Below, in pieces: positions 1 to 10,601 of a stretch of 31,839 nucleotides of DNA. The first letter of the stretch is position 1. Each line of letters starts with the position of its first letter. Position numbers and translations under genes: made by a program. The notes below the pieces were generated by a model. It did not search any database, was not told the origin of the DNA, and saw nothing but the letters and a program-made list of their open reading frames with translations. The DNA comes from Sperchopsis tessellata (taxonomy: Eukaryota > Arthropoda > Insecta > Coleoptera > Hydrophilidae): NCBI GenBank assembly GCA_033557685.1, contig JAWQRN010000301.1:1-31839 (forward strand), written 5' to 3'.

Positions 1-159
1 TACAAGGGACATTTTCAAGGCGAGTGATGTTACTTCAATGAATGAATTCACTGCACTAGGCACATAGGCAAGGACTGGAGTGAGGGATGCTCACTAGCGC
101 ATGGTCGGTGTGTTCGATCGATTATTGCCAAGTGCAGGATATAAATGAGAGAGGGGGAT
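1..159 (-). repeat. 3' untranslated end of Penelope-like element, copy 1
   Basis: Sequence downstream of the stop codon of the Penelope-like open frame that follows, read on the minus strand. It is clearly homologous, with small indels, to a second minus-strand copy at about 11733-11911. Shared blocks include the run around 'ggacattttcaagg', the 'aaggactgga' block and the 'agtgcagga' block. The left part runs off the window just before the position where copy 2 shows its CGAAAC motif. Seen directly: the repeat. Inferred: that it is the element's 3' UTR. Confidence 0.8.
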
Positions 160-808
160 TCACCAAGCAATTGGTAGTTGAAAACCATCGCCCCTATTAA
201 TATTGTTGGGGCGATTATAAACCCCAATGGCTTCTCGGAATTTTCTAGGAAAATAAAAAGGCTCCTGAGCTAAGACTTTAGTATCTTGGAACATAATGGT
301 GTGGCCTGTTTAATGACGATGTTCAGCCACGGCTGACTGAATAATGTGACCCAGACGAGTACAGTGTTCGTGCTCCTTTAAACGAGTAGCAATCGTGCGC
401 TTAGTTTCTCCAATATATACCTTACCTTCGCTTCGCAACGGGATGACATTTTTAAAGAAGGAAAAACCTGCGAAATCTTTTTTAATGGAGAGAATACTGT
501 ATTGATGAAAAATTTTCTTAGAATGAGGGCAATTTGGTACGTCGAATCCTTCACGAGTGGTAGATAAGCTGTTGCTTTCACTTCAGGAGTACTTCTGACA
601 GTGATGGGTGGATTCCTGAGACCTTGATATCTGGCAAACTATATCCAATAGACAACAGCCTATCGGTGATTGAACGCAACTCGTGGGAAAGTTGAGTTGT
701 TTCACACAACTTGAAAGCTCGCTGTACGAGCGAGTTAATTACAGTCATTTTCTGACAGGGATGATGATATGACATTGCATACAAGTACCTATTGGTATGA
801 ACAATCAT
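160..808 (-). pseudogene. Penelope-like element: RT C-terminus and GIY-YIG nuclease (broken)
   Basis: Remnant of the single polyprotein of a Penelope-like retroelement, which joins a telomerase-like RT to a GIY-YIG endonuclease used for integration. The 5' part (about 808-600) carries the end of the RT, with HTNRYLYAMSYHHP, an LVQRAFKLC block and ELRSITDRLLSIGY, typical of PLE thumb regions. A frame change near 560-600 leads into a linker, then the nuclease: GKVYIGETKRT (around 425-390), RLKEHEHC, SAVAEH, then FYFPRKFREAIGVYNRPNNI and the terminal QLPIAW, with the stop at 160-162. One in-frame stop (310-312, TAA where the family usually has a coding residue after SAVAEHRH) and at least one frameshift make it non-functional. 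Only the C-terminal portion is present; the catalytic RT motifs are missing, and homology ends abruptly at about 808. Confidence 0.9.
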
Positions 809-811
809 ACC

Positions 812-836
812 GATAATAACCGTGGAAGTCTATTAC
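812..836 (+). repeat. Short PLE tail segment abutting the PLE in opposite orientation
   Basis: This 25-base block contains ccgtggaagt and matches 1062-1086 with only two mismatches. A related block (ggccgtggaagtctac) ends the tail copy at 23595-23610. It begins three bases beyond the point where the minus-strand PLE coding homology stops, in the opposite orientation. PLE insertions are known to carry inverted terminal tail fragments, so I infer that this is the 5' junction of that insertion. Confidence 0.6.
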
Positions 837-1026
837 AATTAATTGTCAAAGTTAATTTAATTACTAATATATAGAACATCAATGACGGCGAATATGAACA
901 TTTAGCAGACTGATGAATGAAGATTTGGGATTGTTTGACGTAATAGGAAATCGCATAGACAGGCCCATTTGGTTTAGCGAAGAGTTAAAATTAATCAAAA
1001 TGTAGAATAGAATATATGAATGTTCT

Positions 1027-1086
1027 CTACACGGTTTCCACCCGGAAACAACTTTCATTTAGATAATAGCCGTGGAAGTATATTAC
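1027..1086 (+). repeat. PLE 3' tail fragment, plus orientation
   Basis: The segment starts with acggtttccacccggaaac, which matches the minus-strand tail of copy 2 (around 11661-11695, catggtttacacccgg on that strand). It ends with gataatagccgtggaagt, the same tail sequence seen at 812-836. It therefore joins two tail blocks that are separate elsewhere and defines the order of the element's last 60 bases. There is no coding content. Confidence 0.65.
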
Positions 1087-1779
1087 GTTGCTACTACTCA
1101 AAGAAAGAAAATAATGCATTTTCATAATTTGAGGTTAAGGTTTTGAAGTTTATGCTGTTTATATTGAAATCCTATTGAATTAATGTAATATTTTCGTGGT
1201 TTTATTTCCATCTTTATCAAAACGGATCTTAGTTATTTATTTGTTAATTACATAAATCAGGTTACATTCGAAGGAATACACACAAATCTTAAAAAAGGAT
1301 CTGCTATGTTTATGATATAAAGATAAATATGAACTATTCAGTAGAAAATTTTTAATAGTTTCTTATTAGTTTTAATCTGATATCTACAATTGGAAATATG
1401 TTTATGCAGGCTATGTTATATCGGAAAACGAAAAAAAAAAACTCATGATAAAAATGAATCTCCATCTCAGCGACTATAGATTTACTGTAAAATGTTGAGC
1501 ATCACCATCACTTCATGAAATGAACTACATTACCAACATTTGGGTCTTTGTCTGTATAAGTAATGGTGACCATGGTTCGGCTATTTTAAAAATAAATAAT
1601 GTTCATTACATTACAATTAAGTTATCTATTGCCTTGGTAGATAGATTACTTAATAATCTCTATGACGACTTCCGGGATTTCGCAGTTACGCTACATTGTT
1701 ATTTCCAGATGAAGTGAAAATAATATATGAAATTGATACTAAATTAAAAAAATGAAGGTTTTATTAACTCAGCCTATTC
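1087..1779. other. AT-rich stretch without recognisable gene
   Basis: Low-complexity AT-rich DNA with scattered short open frames (for example 1520-1717, plus strand, 65 codons). These have no recognisable motif, domain or codon pattern. I see no gene here. Confidence 0.6.
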
Positions 1780-2475
1780 CTAGGCTGCATATTCCCAATA
1801 TATACAATATTTAATTCACCTCATATCATCCATTGATACAAAAATTAAACTTGGTCAAGGGCCTAAGGAACAGAATTCTAAACATATCACAACCTAGTTT
1901 TCCTAAAAAGAATCTTAATTTAATCCACGATTTTCTCCTAGGGAAAAAATACCAACTAGATGTAGAAAAGATATTACTCTTCTCAACCCCTGTCAACACT
2001 CTTCCAGTTGTCGAAAATAGTGACAGTAACAACATCTTATTGGATCCCATCCAACCCACATACAATAGCCTTACCTTTATTCATAACATATCACCACAAC
2101 TAACAGCATTGTTTGCAGAGTTGAATATAGTTGCTACCAATAAAAATCTAAGTAGAATGGTTGCATTTTTCAGTCAATTAAAAGACAAGACACCCAAAAA
2201 TCAACTTAGTGGTGTAGTGTATTCTCTAATATGTTTAGGTTGTGACAAAAAAATACATTAGTCAGTCTGACCAATAGATCAACTTATGTATCAGCCAATA
2301 TAAATAACATGTAAGACTAACGCTACTGCACTAAGCGTACATGTTAATAATATATCACACAAAATAGACTTCCAAAATTTAAGATATTTGCCGCAGAAAA
2401 TCATTATTATATTACACTAAATTTTAAGAAACATGTTGAGCGACAGTGTGATATATACAGTTATCTAATCGACCA
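1780..2475 (+). pseudogene. Second Penelope-like element: RT end and GIY-YIG nuclease (broken)
   Basis: A different PLE from the one at 160-808. The open part (about 1815-2240) reads FTSYHPLIQKLNLVKGLRNR, then ISQPSFPKKNLNLIHDFLL, IHNISPQLTALF, NKNLSRMVAFFSQLKDKTP and NQLSGVVYSLICLGCDKK. This is the typical run of conserved blocks leading from RT thumb into the cysteine-containing start of the GIY-YIG domain. At about 2240-2250 an A-run causes a frameshift. The next frame continues KKYISQS (in place of KYIGQT) and later FAAENHYY and FKKHVERQC out to about 2470, with several stops. An in-frame stop just upstream (1812-1814) marks where the RT is also broken. It is only distantly similar to the first element, so at least two PLE families are present. 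It is non-functional, and no complete RT core is visible. Confidence 0.88.
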
Positions 2476-2902
2476 AAAATAACAGGACATTTAATTCTTC
2501 AACCTGAGACCAACAATGAAAGTTCTAACAACACAAAACCTCTTGTTTTGCGGTTATATCGTACATTGTAATTTTCTTTAAAACTTGCTTGGCCTTGGTT
2601 TGCATTATTGTAATAAAATAACACCTCAATGACGTCCCACAAGAATCTTAAGTTCGGTCACGTGTCGGCCCCTTCTCCAACGTCCACATATCTGGTCGAT
2701 TTTTAATTGCCAGAGTATATTTATTTTTTACCATCGTTACTGTATATATAATAACTAAGAGTGTCCTTTTCTATAAGACTCTTGTTGATCCTATGTAGAT
2801 TACATCAACTGGATGTCCAAACGTCGATCTTAAGAAATAAATAAAGCAATTATATAGAAAATTTCCATAATTTTTTGATACCTGTGGACTATCCTCAATT
2901 GT

Positions 2903-2906
<4 letters not shown>
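2476..2906. other. No recognisable gene
   Basis: The first part may still belong to the 3' region of the PLE at 1780-2475. A short GC-richer patch at about 2630-2695 (containing tcacgtgtcggccccttctcc) might be part of its tail, but I found no second copy to support this. No open frame of interest. Confidence 0.4.

Positions 2907-2938
<32 letters not shown>
2907..2938. repeat. (AT)n microsatellite
   Basis: An uninterrupted run of 16 AT dinucleotides, followed by a shorter interrupted TA stretch. It lies next to a tail-like block at 2956-3060, an arrangement also seen at 31529-31664. Confidence 0.97.
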
Positions 2939-2941
<3 letters not shown>

Positions 2942-2955
2942 ATATATGTGATTTT

Positions 2956-3060
2956 CTGTTTTAATTGGGCATGTTGGGCTGGGTTTAATTAAAACAGGAA
3001 ACGATCCATATATATATTTTAATGATGTTTCGAACGTAGTCATGATTATGCTTCCGAATA
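2956..3060 (-). repeat. Probable retroelement tail with hairpin, next to (AT)n
   Basis: The block contains a perfect 11-bp inverted repeat, CTGTTTTAATT (2956-2966) and AATTAAAACAG (2987-2997). Further on comes GTTTCGAAC (3027-3035) and then CTTC at 3051-3054. Read on the minus strand this gives GAAG, a spacer, then CGAAAC, the same order as the hairpin tail at 31625-31664, and in both cases the (TA)n tract lies on the same side. No coding sequence is attached. Assignment to a PLE-like or other retroelement tail is inference. Confidence 0.4.
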
Positions 3061-6060
3061 GAAATGAAGTTAAAAAAACTAATATCTCTTCACTGAAATT
3101 TTTAAAACACATATGTAGTATATGTAAAATTAAAACTAAATTAATGACACACATTACAATTACCAATAGTAGCTACATATAAATATATATATATGCATGT
3201 ACTACATGTGGTTCGAAACGTGATTAAAACAAGTGTGAATATCGCAATCTGTTTTATTTAAACCCTGATCATCACGCTCAACTAAAAAATTATTTGAATG
3301 TTATGACTTTAACATATAATAGTTTTGTATCTTATGACAATACCTTATTGAGTATTGCAGCCTAGCTTGGAGAGTATATTGTTAAGAAAAAATACTTTTT
3401 CAGTTAATTTTTCTTCTCATGGTAGAATAGATACAATGGCCGTAGATGCCTTTGTCTCATTTCCATTGTACTCATCAGTACGAATAATTGGAGCTACCAA
3501 AAACACACTGCGAAAAACAGCTAGCGCCAAAAACGTTTACCGACAAATTTTAGGTAAACGTTTTAATTCAGTTAGTGCGGTATACAAGGAAAAATGAATC
3601 TTGCCAGTACATATAAATTAACGTAGAATTCTAGCTATATATTGTATAAAGTAAATTGCTCAATTTTGTGTATGAATACGGTAAACACTAGATAGCTATT
3701 TCACAGTTGATATTTGCTGTGAATTTTGTATTCGACCTACCTAAAACACACTGCTAAACTGACCCTATAAAACTGTTAACCATGGAAATGGGTTAAAAAC
3801 TAGCACCATCTCTTATAGCTTAGTAAAATATTTAATCAGTGTTTAGCGAGAATAATAAGCACCATCCGATGTGAGACGAATATTAAATTTTGCTGTAGTT
3901 TCTGTAATTTCATAGCATTTGTTTTGGGTAGATCCAATACTCATGATCTTTACGGCTGTTATATACCTCATTCATACGCAAATAAAGTGATTTTTTATTT
4001 ATATCATATAACCAGAATGCTAACGAATATTGTACCACAAATTAACGGTCTACCTCATCCTCAGAAAGATATCACATATGTCTTTTATATTACTATAGTA
4101 AAAATAAGTAAATATTGTACTCGTTTATGTAATATATAGTTCATTACTATATCTACAAAACAAAGAGAGATATCCATTCCAATGGGAAAATTTGGGATTT
4201 AAAATTAATTAAAAAACTAAGCCTGGTAGTTGGTATCTCAAATAAGTTTAAAATTGTTTCCCACAGTTAAATGATGTTCCTAAACTACACCCTCTCGGAT
4301 ATACAAGGAGTTACCTAAGTACATGCCTTTAGGGTGAGATTATATGGGTAATTTTGATAAACGTCTAGTTATTGAATTATAGGGTGTTAAACGTGTAAAT
4401 ATAAATGAATATTTTTAAAAATATCTTAAAAACACAACTTTTAACATTACTTTATATAAATAACTATCAATATTCTGATGCCACTAACCTATCCATTTGC
4501 GTGAGGCAGAAGTAATGATATACAAATAATAAGAAAAAATATGTGGATACCCAAACATGCACTCCATGCTTAATTATTATCATAGACAAATATCGTTAAA
4601 AAAGAGAACGAGGAACCAATAAATTATATTTAAATCAGAAAATAAAAAAAAACACTGTTGTGTTGTCCTTCTACAATGTTATATATTATATTGTACAGCG
4701 ACCAGACTAGGTGATTATCACACTGAAAGATGGTACAATAATTTGCGACTTATAAAATAATTAATTAAGAAAGCATTCTTACTTATATAAGCTAGGGAGA
4801 AGGTATCAACACAAATTAACAAATGCCGACAGAGTTACCAATTTCAGGGCGAGAAAGTGTTGCTTATATCGAATGTTAAAATAACGTCCAGTTTATCCGA
4901 TATATTCCATTCCACACTCATAGAACAGGAGCTAATTTTTGGGTCAACATTATCTTTGTTCATCACCAGCATATCGCGTATCGTTCTTACAGTGTAGAAG
5001 ATACATTTAGCATCCTCATGGATTGTTAAGTTATTTAGCAATATTATAGGTAATGGGTTCATGGAAGGGGATGGAAATGTAAGCACTATGAAAGAGCTGG
5101 GGAATCGGATAACAAAGGTATTAAAATCTGTTTTTCAATTTTCTATCGCAGGCCCTACGAACAAAAGATAACCATTCATACGAGCAACCTGCAAAATAGT
5201 ACTAATCCCTAGATGAAAAGAACTTAAGGAAAAGGGGAAAACTGAAAACTATTTCTGTAGTGTTTCTCAGATAGGTAGGAATGCGTTTAAAAATATTTGT
5301 TTTAACTACACATTTTCGGATGTATGTGCATTGGAACTTTTCTCAAAATGATCCAAGGAATCACCCCCTAAAATTATGACAACTACTTAGGAAACACTTG
5401 TATAAACCCCGTCATAACCTTGGCTCCGCGAAATAAATATTTGAAAAGCTATGGCTTAAAATAACTCCATGGTATTTGTAAAGAAAATTGTTTTTAAATT
5501 ACCAGAAAATATTAAAACAGTTTACTTTGGAGTTATGTCTCTTTTCAATAACATATCTTATTAAACGGTAGCTATAATAGTTGAAAATGTCAAGAGTAGG
5601 TAGGTATTAATAATGACCATACAATTAATAATAAATCTCTGGTAACAATCGTTCGGACATGTTTGACGTTGAGTCAAGAATATTTCCGTAGTAGTTTACA
5701 ATATATTTGGTATTAGTATAAGTAAAGTAAATACTTTTGAGTACCTTCCTTACTTTTATATACATCAATTTTAGATCCTACTATCCTTTTAGATAGAACA
5801 TCAACTGCATCAGAGGAGAGCAAAATAGATTACTTAAGATTAAATATCCTTCCCTTATCGCAAAAAACCTCAAGTAAATTTCCAACAGTTTGATAATTGA
5901 ATATTACCCTCCTTCTTTAGTTTCACATCTAATTTTTTAATGGTACCTATACGTCTCCAACCTGAATTGGGCACAGACAACTTTGTGCATTATCAATATC
6001 GGATTAATCCGTTCGAACCCTTTGAATATTTGGAGAATATATTTTTAAGAACCTACTTTG
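3061..6060. other. 3 kb of AT-rich DNA without recognisable gene
   Basis: Only short open frames without recognisable domains occur: 3355-3597 (+), 3924-4139 (+) and 4844-5086 (-, 80 codons, slightly less AT-rich than its surroundings). None shows a known motif, signal peptide or splice-site pattern that I could defend. The minus-strand frame at 4844-5086 could be a host exon or a remnant of an element I do not recognise. A small inverted repeat is listed separately. I see nothing else here. Confidence 0.5.
3530..3564. repeat. 12-bp perfect inverted repeat (hairpin)
   Basis: AAAACGTTTACC at 3530-3541 and its exact reverse complement GGTAAACGTTTT at 3553-3564, separated by 11 bases. It lies inside a short open frame of no recognised function. 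It could be chance or a degraded palindromic element. Confidence 0.8.
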
Positions 6061-6065
6061 TCAAT

Positions 6066-6410
6066 GTAAAAGAGTAATGTTGCCTATAAAATTGGTTGAA
6101 ACATTACCATAAGTACTATGTAGGACAAACAATGCAAAAAGTTAGTAAGAATTTAGTCTTGCACTATCCGGATTCAAAAATTCGCCAAAATGAATGAAGC
6201 TTGTCTTATGTCAAATACATTTTATGTTATAGGTTTGATAATAAACTGAAACTAACACAATTAAATTTCTTGAAGCATATCACATATATCGCCATGTTGA
6301 TACTTGAGTACATTAAAATCCCTAATATGACAAAAATAATCGTTTCAGTCTTGGGTAAAACTTTATTTTTATATTTTTTTACCTATCATAAATATCTTAT
6401 TTTATATTGA
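6066..6410 (+). pseudogene. Third Penelope-like GIY-YIG nuclease remnant
   Basis: From 6114 the plus strand reads YYVGQTMQKVSKN, then HYPDSKIRQNE, a TGA stop at 6195-6197, then in the same frame SLSYVKYILCYRFDN followed by a less clear stretch to the stop near 6408. YYVGQT is the GIY-YIG signature as it appears in PLEs, and the following His/Asp block, the Ser-Leu-Ser and the RFD step match the usual order of the domain. Just upstream (about 6083-6113) YKIG-like residues in another frame suggest the cysteine-rich entry to the domain with a frameshift. The RT part is not recognisable. It differs from the elements at 160-808 and 1780-2475. I am confident it is a GIY-YIG remnant as far as about 6330, less so beyond. 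Confidence 0.7.
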
Positions 6411-7130
6411 CCAACTTACAATTTTATTAAGCCCATATTCTTGTGGTAGATATACATACAGTTTTACTGTGGTTTATTCAAGGGTTAATGTGTTTTCCTT
6501 TATTTGTTTAATTATGGCGTAAACAATAGCTCTGAATTATTCCTTTATAAGAACTTGGATAAAATAGATTGTACCTTTTTCTATTTCTAACTTTAATCAG
6601 CATTTCTGTGTTTCTCGATTGGTAGTTTATTTACCATACGATATATTTTGTAGGAGTCTATCAAATTTCAGCTATACAATTATTATTGCAATTTTACAAA
6701 TATTTGAACCAAAGATTGTTAATATGATATTTAGTATTATCATAACCATCACACGGATATAAGTTGAAATTCATAAATGTTAAGAATGTAAAGCTAATAC
6801 CTTATTGTAAAATTATGTTTTCTACTATTGCTGTTAAAAACTTAACAGAGAATAACGTCAAATGACTTTATTATAAACAATATTTGCTAATATTATCTTT
6901 ATATAAATAGATACACATTAGTATGCCAGTACCAAATATACACAACTTAATTTATTTCTCATATATTACAAATCTAAAATGTTTGATTTGGACAATTCAT
7001 TGATAATTAATGACTTTTTAAAAGTACGTAACGATTTAAAATGTTCAACGACAAGAACTAATGACCTAATATTGAAGCTACTTAAAGATACACGTGCTGT
7101 AAGGTTTTCGCATGAGGTAAAACTAATTTG

Positions 7131-7133
<3 letters not shown>
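6411..7133. other. AT-rich DNA without recognisable gene
   Basis: Very AT-rich. The open frame beginning at 6979 (+) runs straight into the (TA)n tract and ends in a string of Ile-Tyr pairs. Its first 50 residues show nothing I can assign with confidence. Confidence 0.55.

Positions 7134-7188
<55 letters not shown>
7134..7188. repeat. (TA)n microsatellite
   Basis: About 27 uninterrupted TA units. Both strands are open across it and give artificial Ile-Tyr repeats. Confidence 0.97.
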
Positions 7189-7190
<2 letters not shown>

Positions 7191-9648
7191 TTGCATGTTC
7201 AAGTTTATGCAATGGAATGCTAACAACAATTAAACAAATTTACTTGCCCTGCATCCTTCTAAATAAATAAATTTATTAGACCAGTGCAATAGAACACTGT
7301 GTAAGTTACAAATAATTGTGTTGGGTTTTAGTTTAATACTGTCACTGAAAGACAAATGACCATTGTTAACGACTACACCACACACATTTATTTTTAGGAT
7401 AGACGTTTTGCTTTTGTTCTCTAGTTTTTAATCTGTCTGCTATTGTAGCTGTTGTTCTAGCTAATCCAAGTACACTAGGTAAAAATAAAATTCAGGAACT
7501 TTCTTGACACACCTTTTCAACGAAAGTCATAATAATAAATCCACAAATAAACTATATTAAGTTATAGCATACAACTGGCATTATATTTTACCGTCGGTAG
7601 AGCGGCGTAGTTTGAAATATAGTACCAAATTTTGAATATTTGATACGAACAAACGGAAAGCAAAGAGAGTAATTTCGTGATATTTTTTTACAGGTCACTT
7701 ATATGCAAATAGGTAATTGAATATAAATTAGTATTTATTTTGTACACTGTTAATTTTTATTTGTTTTTAAAATTATCATCAGTTAATCCACCTCCATATT
7801 GCGACAATTTCGCAACAACCACTTAGTTGTACCTATATGTTCCTCCACATACAAGTTTTTATATACATTCTCATAAGCAATAATGATAACCGGGCATTTT
7901 ATACTTACACCATGAATATATAGAGTGAGTCCCATAAGTTTAAATAACTGATATTTTTAATTGCAAAATTGCTATTAAGCCAGCACTCTGACATCTTTAT
8001 ATAAAATTACTGAAATAAATACGTCTTTTCCATCCTATGAGCTGAATTTGTAAACATCTTATTTATTTATTTATTCTTGTTTATAAGACATTGCAGAGTA
8101 AAAGAACAACCTAAATAATTGCACCTGAGAGCGAGACCCTTCATCGCTCGCAAGCCCACTCAACTCTACTTAGTTATTAAAAACAAAAATAATTGTTAGT
8201 AGTAAAATAATTACGAGATATATGAATGACACGAAATACTTCCTTATATAGTTCGCTTAAATATCGTTGTAGATGTGCTGCAATACTACTGAGTTTTGCT
8301 CAGTGACGACGCAGCAACGGTTGCCAATTTGGCGATCGAATATGTATAAAATCAATGTCTAAAAAAAGGATTGATGTACAATTCTTTTAATTCAGGGCCG
8401 TAACTGAAATTATATTTACATACCCAGATGATAAGAGCAAATATAAAGAGATGACTAAAACAAGATATATTTCATTGACGTCAAACTAAGAAGACACAAA
8501 ATCAACTGTATCTAGATCTAATATATTATATATGTGACACTCTATAGAATATCATTAAGGAAACCCAGGAAATATTTAAAATAAATTCTAATTAAACTAA
8601 AATAAGATTTTATAAAAAAGCATTCCAAAAAAATTAATTCACTAAATTATATAATAATTATTTCAATATACTAGTATCTATATCAGATAATAGTGAATTT
8701 AATAGAAATAAAAATAAAAAAAAACATTCATAACACTACCGTTCATAAATCCAAAATTAAACATGCACATAAACCCCCAAGTTTATCTAGACATTAGTTT
8801 TGCTTTATTTTTGAGAGTTTATGCAGCATACTGCTTTATAATAATAAAGTAGGCAATGAGCACAAACTCTATAAAGTTCTTATTATAGTAGATCTTCATA
8901 TGGCAGAACATTGTACCTATTTGAACATTTGTGCATTGATGAAAGTAAAATGCTTTTCGGAGGAAGACTAGCATTCAAACAAAACATTCCATCAAAGAGG
9001 CAAAATAACATTACACCAAAGCAACATTGGTGTAAAGTTTTTTTGCATTGCTACTAAGACACAGGATATATTTTAAACTATATAATATTTATACATAAAG
9101 GTCACCTCGTATATAAATAATTAATATATTAGTATACTTTTGTTTACTTATTTGCATAATCACCACACAACATATACTTAAAATACAAATTTAAGAAAAT
9201 ATGCCACCCATGATAAAAAAGTAAGATAAAAATTAGTAATCTATTAACCTAATAGTTTAAATGTTTAGAAATCGTGTAACAAACGGACAGTGGGAATACT
9301 CCCAACATTAAGTTGAAACGAAAAATGAAGAAGTTTAAAAAACGAAATGTATTTTAGACTAAAACAATCATATTTGACATGCTTTGTACATCTAGAGATG
9401 TGTTACGAAATGCGAAAAGTGTTTTTTATTTTCTCGAGAGTATTTTAAATGAACCTTTGTACGTCCTTGTTTCGAAAGATTTCACACTGTAAAATTATTT
9501 TGTACAAACAATCTTATATAAGTGACTACTAATTCACTTACAGAGAAAATAAAAAAAAGTTTTTATTACAGTAGCTAAAAAGTGGTAATGCAATTGAATA
9601 TAGGTAAGTGCAAATCTTCAATAGGTTACTAAATATAAGTCACACTCT
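7189..9648. other. 2.4 kb without recognisable gene
   Basis: AT-rich sequence with only very short open frames. A slightly GC-richer patch lies at about 8125-8160, and a small hairpin (ACTGAG, loop TTTTG, CTCAGT) at about 8288-8304. I see no gene, RNA or repeat that I can name. Confidence 0.55.
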
Positions 9649-9659
9649 GTATATATATA

Positions 9660-9692
<33 letters not shown>
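9649..9692. repeat. (TA)n microsatellite, interrupted once
   Basis: TA dinucleotides broken by a single C at 9661. A sharp change to a GC-richer block follows immediately. Confidence 0.95.
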
Positions 9693-9694
<2 letters not shown>

Positions 9695-9699
9695 ACGAA

Positions 9700-10250
9700 T
9701 CGCGCTTTTCAGGGCATGTGGTAAAAACGGGTGCAGTATGCGCACTAGCGTTACCCTAAATTAAATTACCACCCGAAAAGGATAAAAACGCATATAATTG
9801 GCCAAATTAAAGTAATTATAATTATAAATATTTACTTACGTATTTTGTGATCTTCGGTTAGGACTTACTGACGTTGTGTTAGTTTGCAGGCTCGTTATGG
9901 AAGTGTACTTGTCAAAAGTTAGAAATAAAAGACATGGTCCCTCGTCAAAAATAATTACTCATCTAATCAATAAGACGAAAATAAATTATTGCCGTGAGGT
10001 CATCTGAGGGATCGCGGGTAAAACTAAATATCTAATACTAACTCAACAACACCGGGAAAAACCTCGCGCTAAAGATCTCAAGAGGGGCAAACTGCCAGTG
10101 TTGTCAAGTGAAGATTCGCAATGATCCTCGGCACGGATGGACAGGGGAAGTTAATCCAATGAGTCAACAACGTTAGGTCCGTTAACAGTTCAAACATAGA
10201 ACTCTGTATTCATTCCAACCTGGGTTGGTATGCATTATATGTAAAATACA
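9700..10250. other. GC-richer block of unknown nature
   Basis: This stretch, especially 9990-10230, is noticeably richer in G and C than its surroundings and has longer non-repetitive words such as cggcacggatggacagggg. No frame gives a recognisable domain. It could be the untranslated or leader part of a retroelement, a rDNA-like fragment, or old coding sequence. I could not identify it. Confidence 0.4.
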
Positions 10251-10272
10251 ACAGTCTAAATTTATAATAAAT

Positions 10273-10283
10273 AATCTAGCATT
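10273..10283. repeat. Target-site duplication, left copy
   Basis: aatctagcatt directly precedes the SINE. The matching copy aatctaacatt follows its A-rich tail at 10591-10601 with one mismatch. Confidence 0.8.
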
Positions 10284-10294
10284 AAGCCGTCTCC

Positions 10295-10305
10295 TAGCTC
10301 ATTGG
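10295..10305 (+). promoter_or_regulatory. RNA polymerase III A box of the SINE
   Basis: TAGCTCATTGG fits the A-box pattern TRGYNNANNGG exactly. Confidence 0.85.
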
Positions 10306-10337
10306 CTAAGTACTAGGCTGCTAAGCGTGTGGTCTCG

Positions 10338-10348
10338 GGTTCGATTCC
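10338..10348 (+). promoter_or_regulatory. RNA polymerase III B box of the SINE
   Basis: GGTTCGATTCC matches the B-box pattern GGTTCGANTCC exactly, correctly spaced from the A box. Confidence 0.9.
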
Positions 10349-10590
10349 CAGAGACAGTCGGCTTTTTGTGATTAGGGAAAAGTCTTTGTAGTGCTCGTAT
10401 TTCCGGAGGGACGTAAAACGGTGGGTCCCGTATATTGTAGGTAAAATGAAGACCACGTGCACGTAAAAGAACCCAATTCCATTTGGAATACTGGATGCAG
10501 TAAAATTCCCAGGTGAGGGGCCTAATCCCTGGCGTCGGTGATTAGTCATAGCAGCAGAAATAGACCGACGTTAAATAAACAAATAAAAAA

Positions 10591-10601
10591 AATCTAACAT
10601 T
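10591..10601. repeat. Target-site duplication, right copy
   Basis: aatctaacatt lies directly after the A-rich SINE tail and pairs with 10273-10283 (10 of 11 identical). Confidence 0.8.

Larger units (their letters stand above)
10284..10590 (+). mobile_element. tRNA-derived SINE, apparently full length
   Basis: A short interspersed element of about 307 bp. The head resembles a tRNA, with an A box at 10295-10305 (TAGCTCATTGG) and a B box at 10338-10348 (GGTTCGATTCC), 32 bases apart. The body holds a GGGAC/GTCCC dyad (10408-10412 and 10425-10429) and a second acgtaaaa word in cacgtgcacgtaaaagaaccc-like sequence, so it may contain a conserved central SINE domain. The 3' end is A-rich (taaataaacaaataaaaaaa), as expected when a LINE-encoded RT primes on the tail. 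Matching flanks of 11 bp with one mismatch show insertion by target-primed reverse transcription. The SINE is transcribed by RNA polymerase III and depends on a partner LINE, which I cannot identify here. A minus-strand open frame across it (10313-10549) is fortuitous. The duplicated flanks being nearly identical suggest moderate age. Confidence 0.9.

Noticed and set aside
1826..2065. 79-codon minus-strand frame
   Set aside because: Shadow of the PLE coding region on the plus strand.
3355..3597. 80-codon plus-strand frame as a gene
   Set aside because: No motif or homologue recognised; length is not unusual for chance.
4844..5086. 80-codon minus-strand frame as a host exon
   Set aside because: No recognisable domain, splice context or neighbouring exon; kept only as an unassigned frame.
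6966..7233. Open frames on both strands with long Ile-Tyr repeats (also 2771-3166)
   Set aside because: They are translations of (TA)n microsatellites, not proteins.
10284..10355. Functional tRNA gene
   Set aside because: A and B boxes are good, but no stable cloverleaf with a paired anticodon stem could be drawn, and the sequence continues into a SINE body with A-rich tail and target-site duplications.
10313..10549. 78-codon minus-strand open frame
   Set aside because: It lies entirely within the SINE and is antisense to it; fortuitous.
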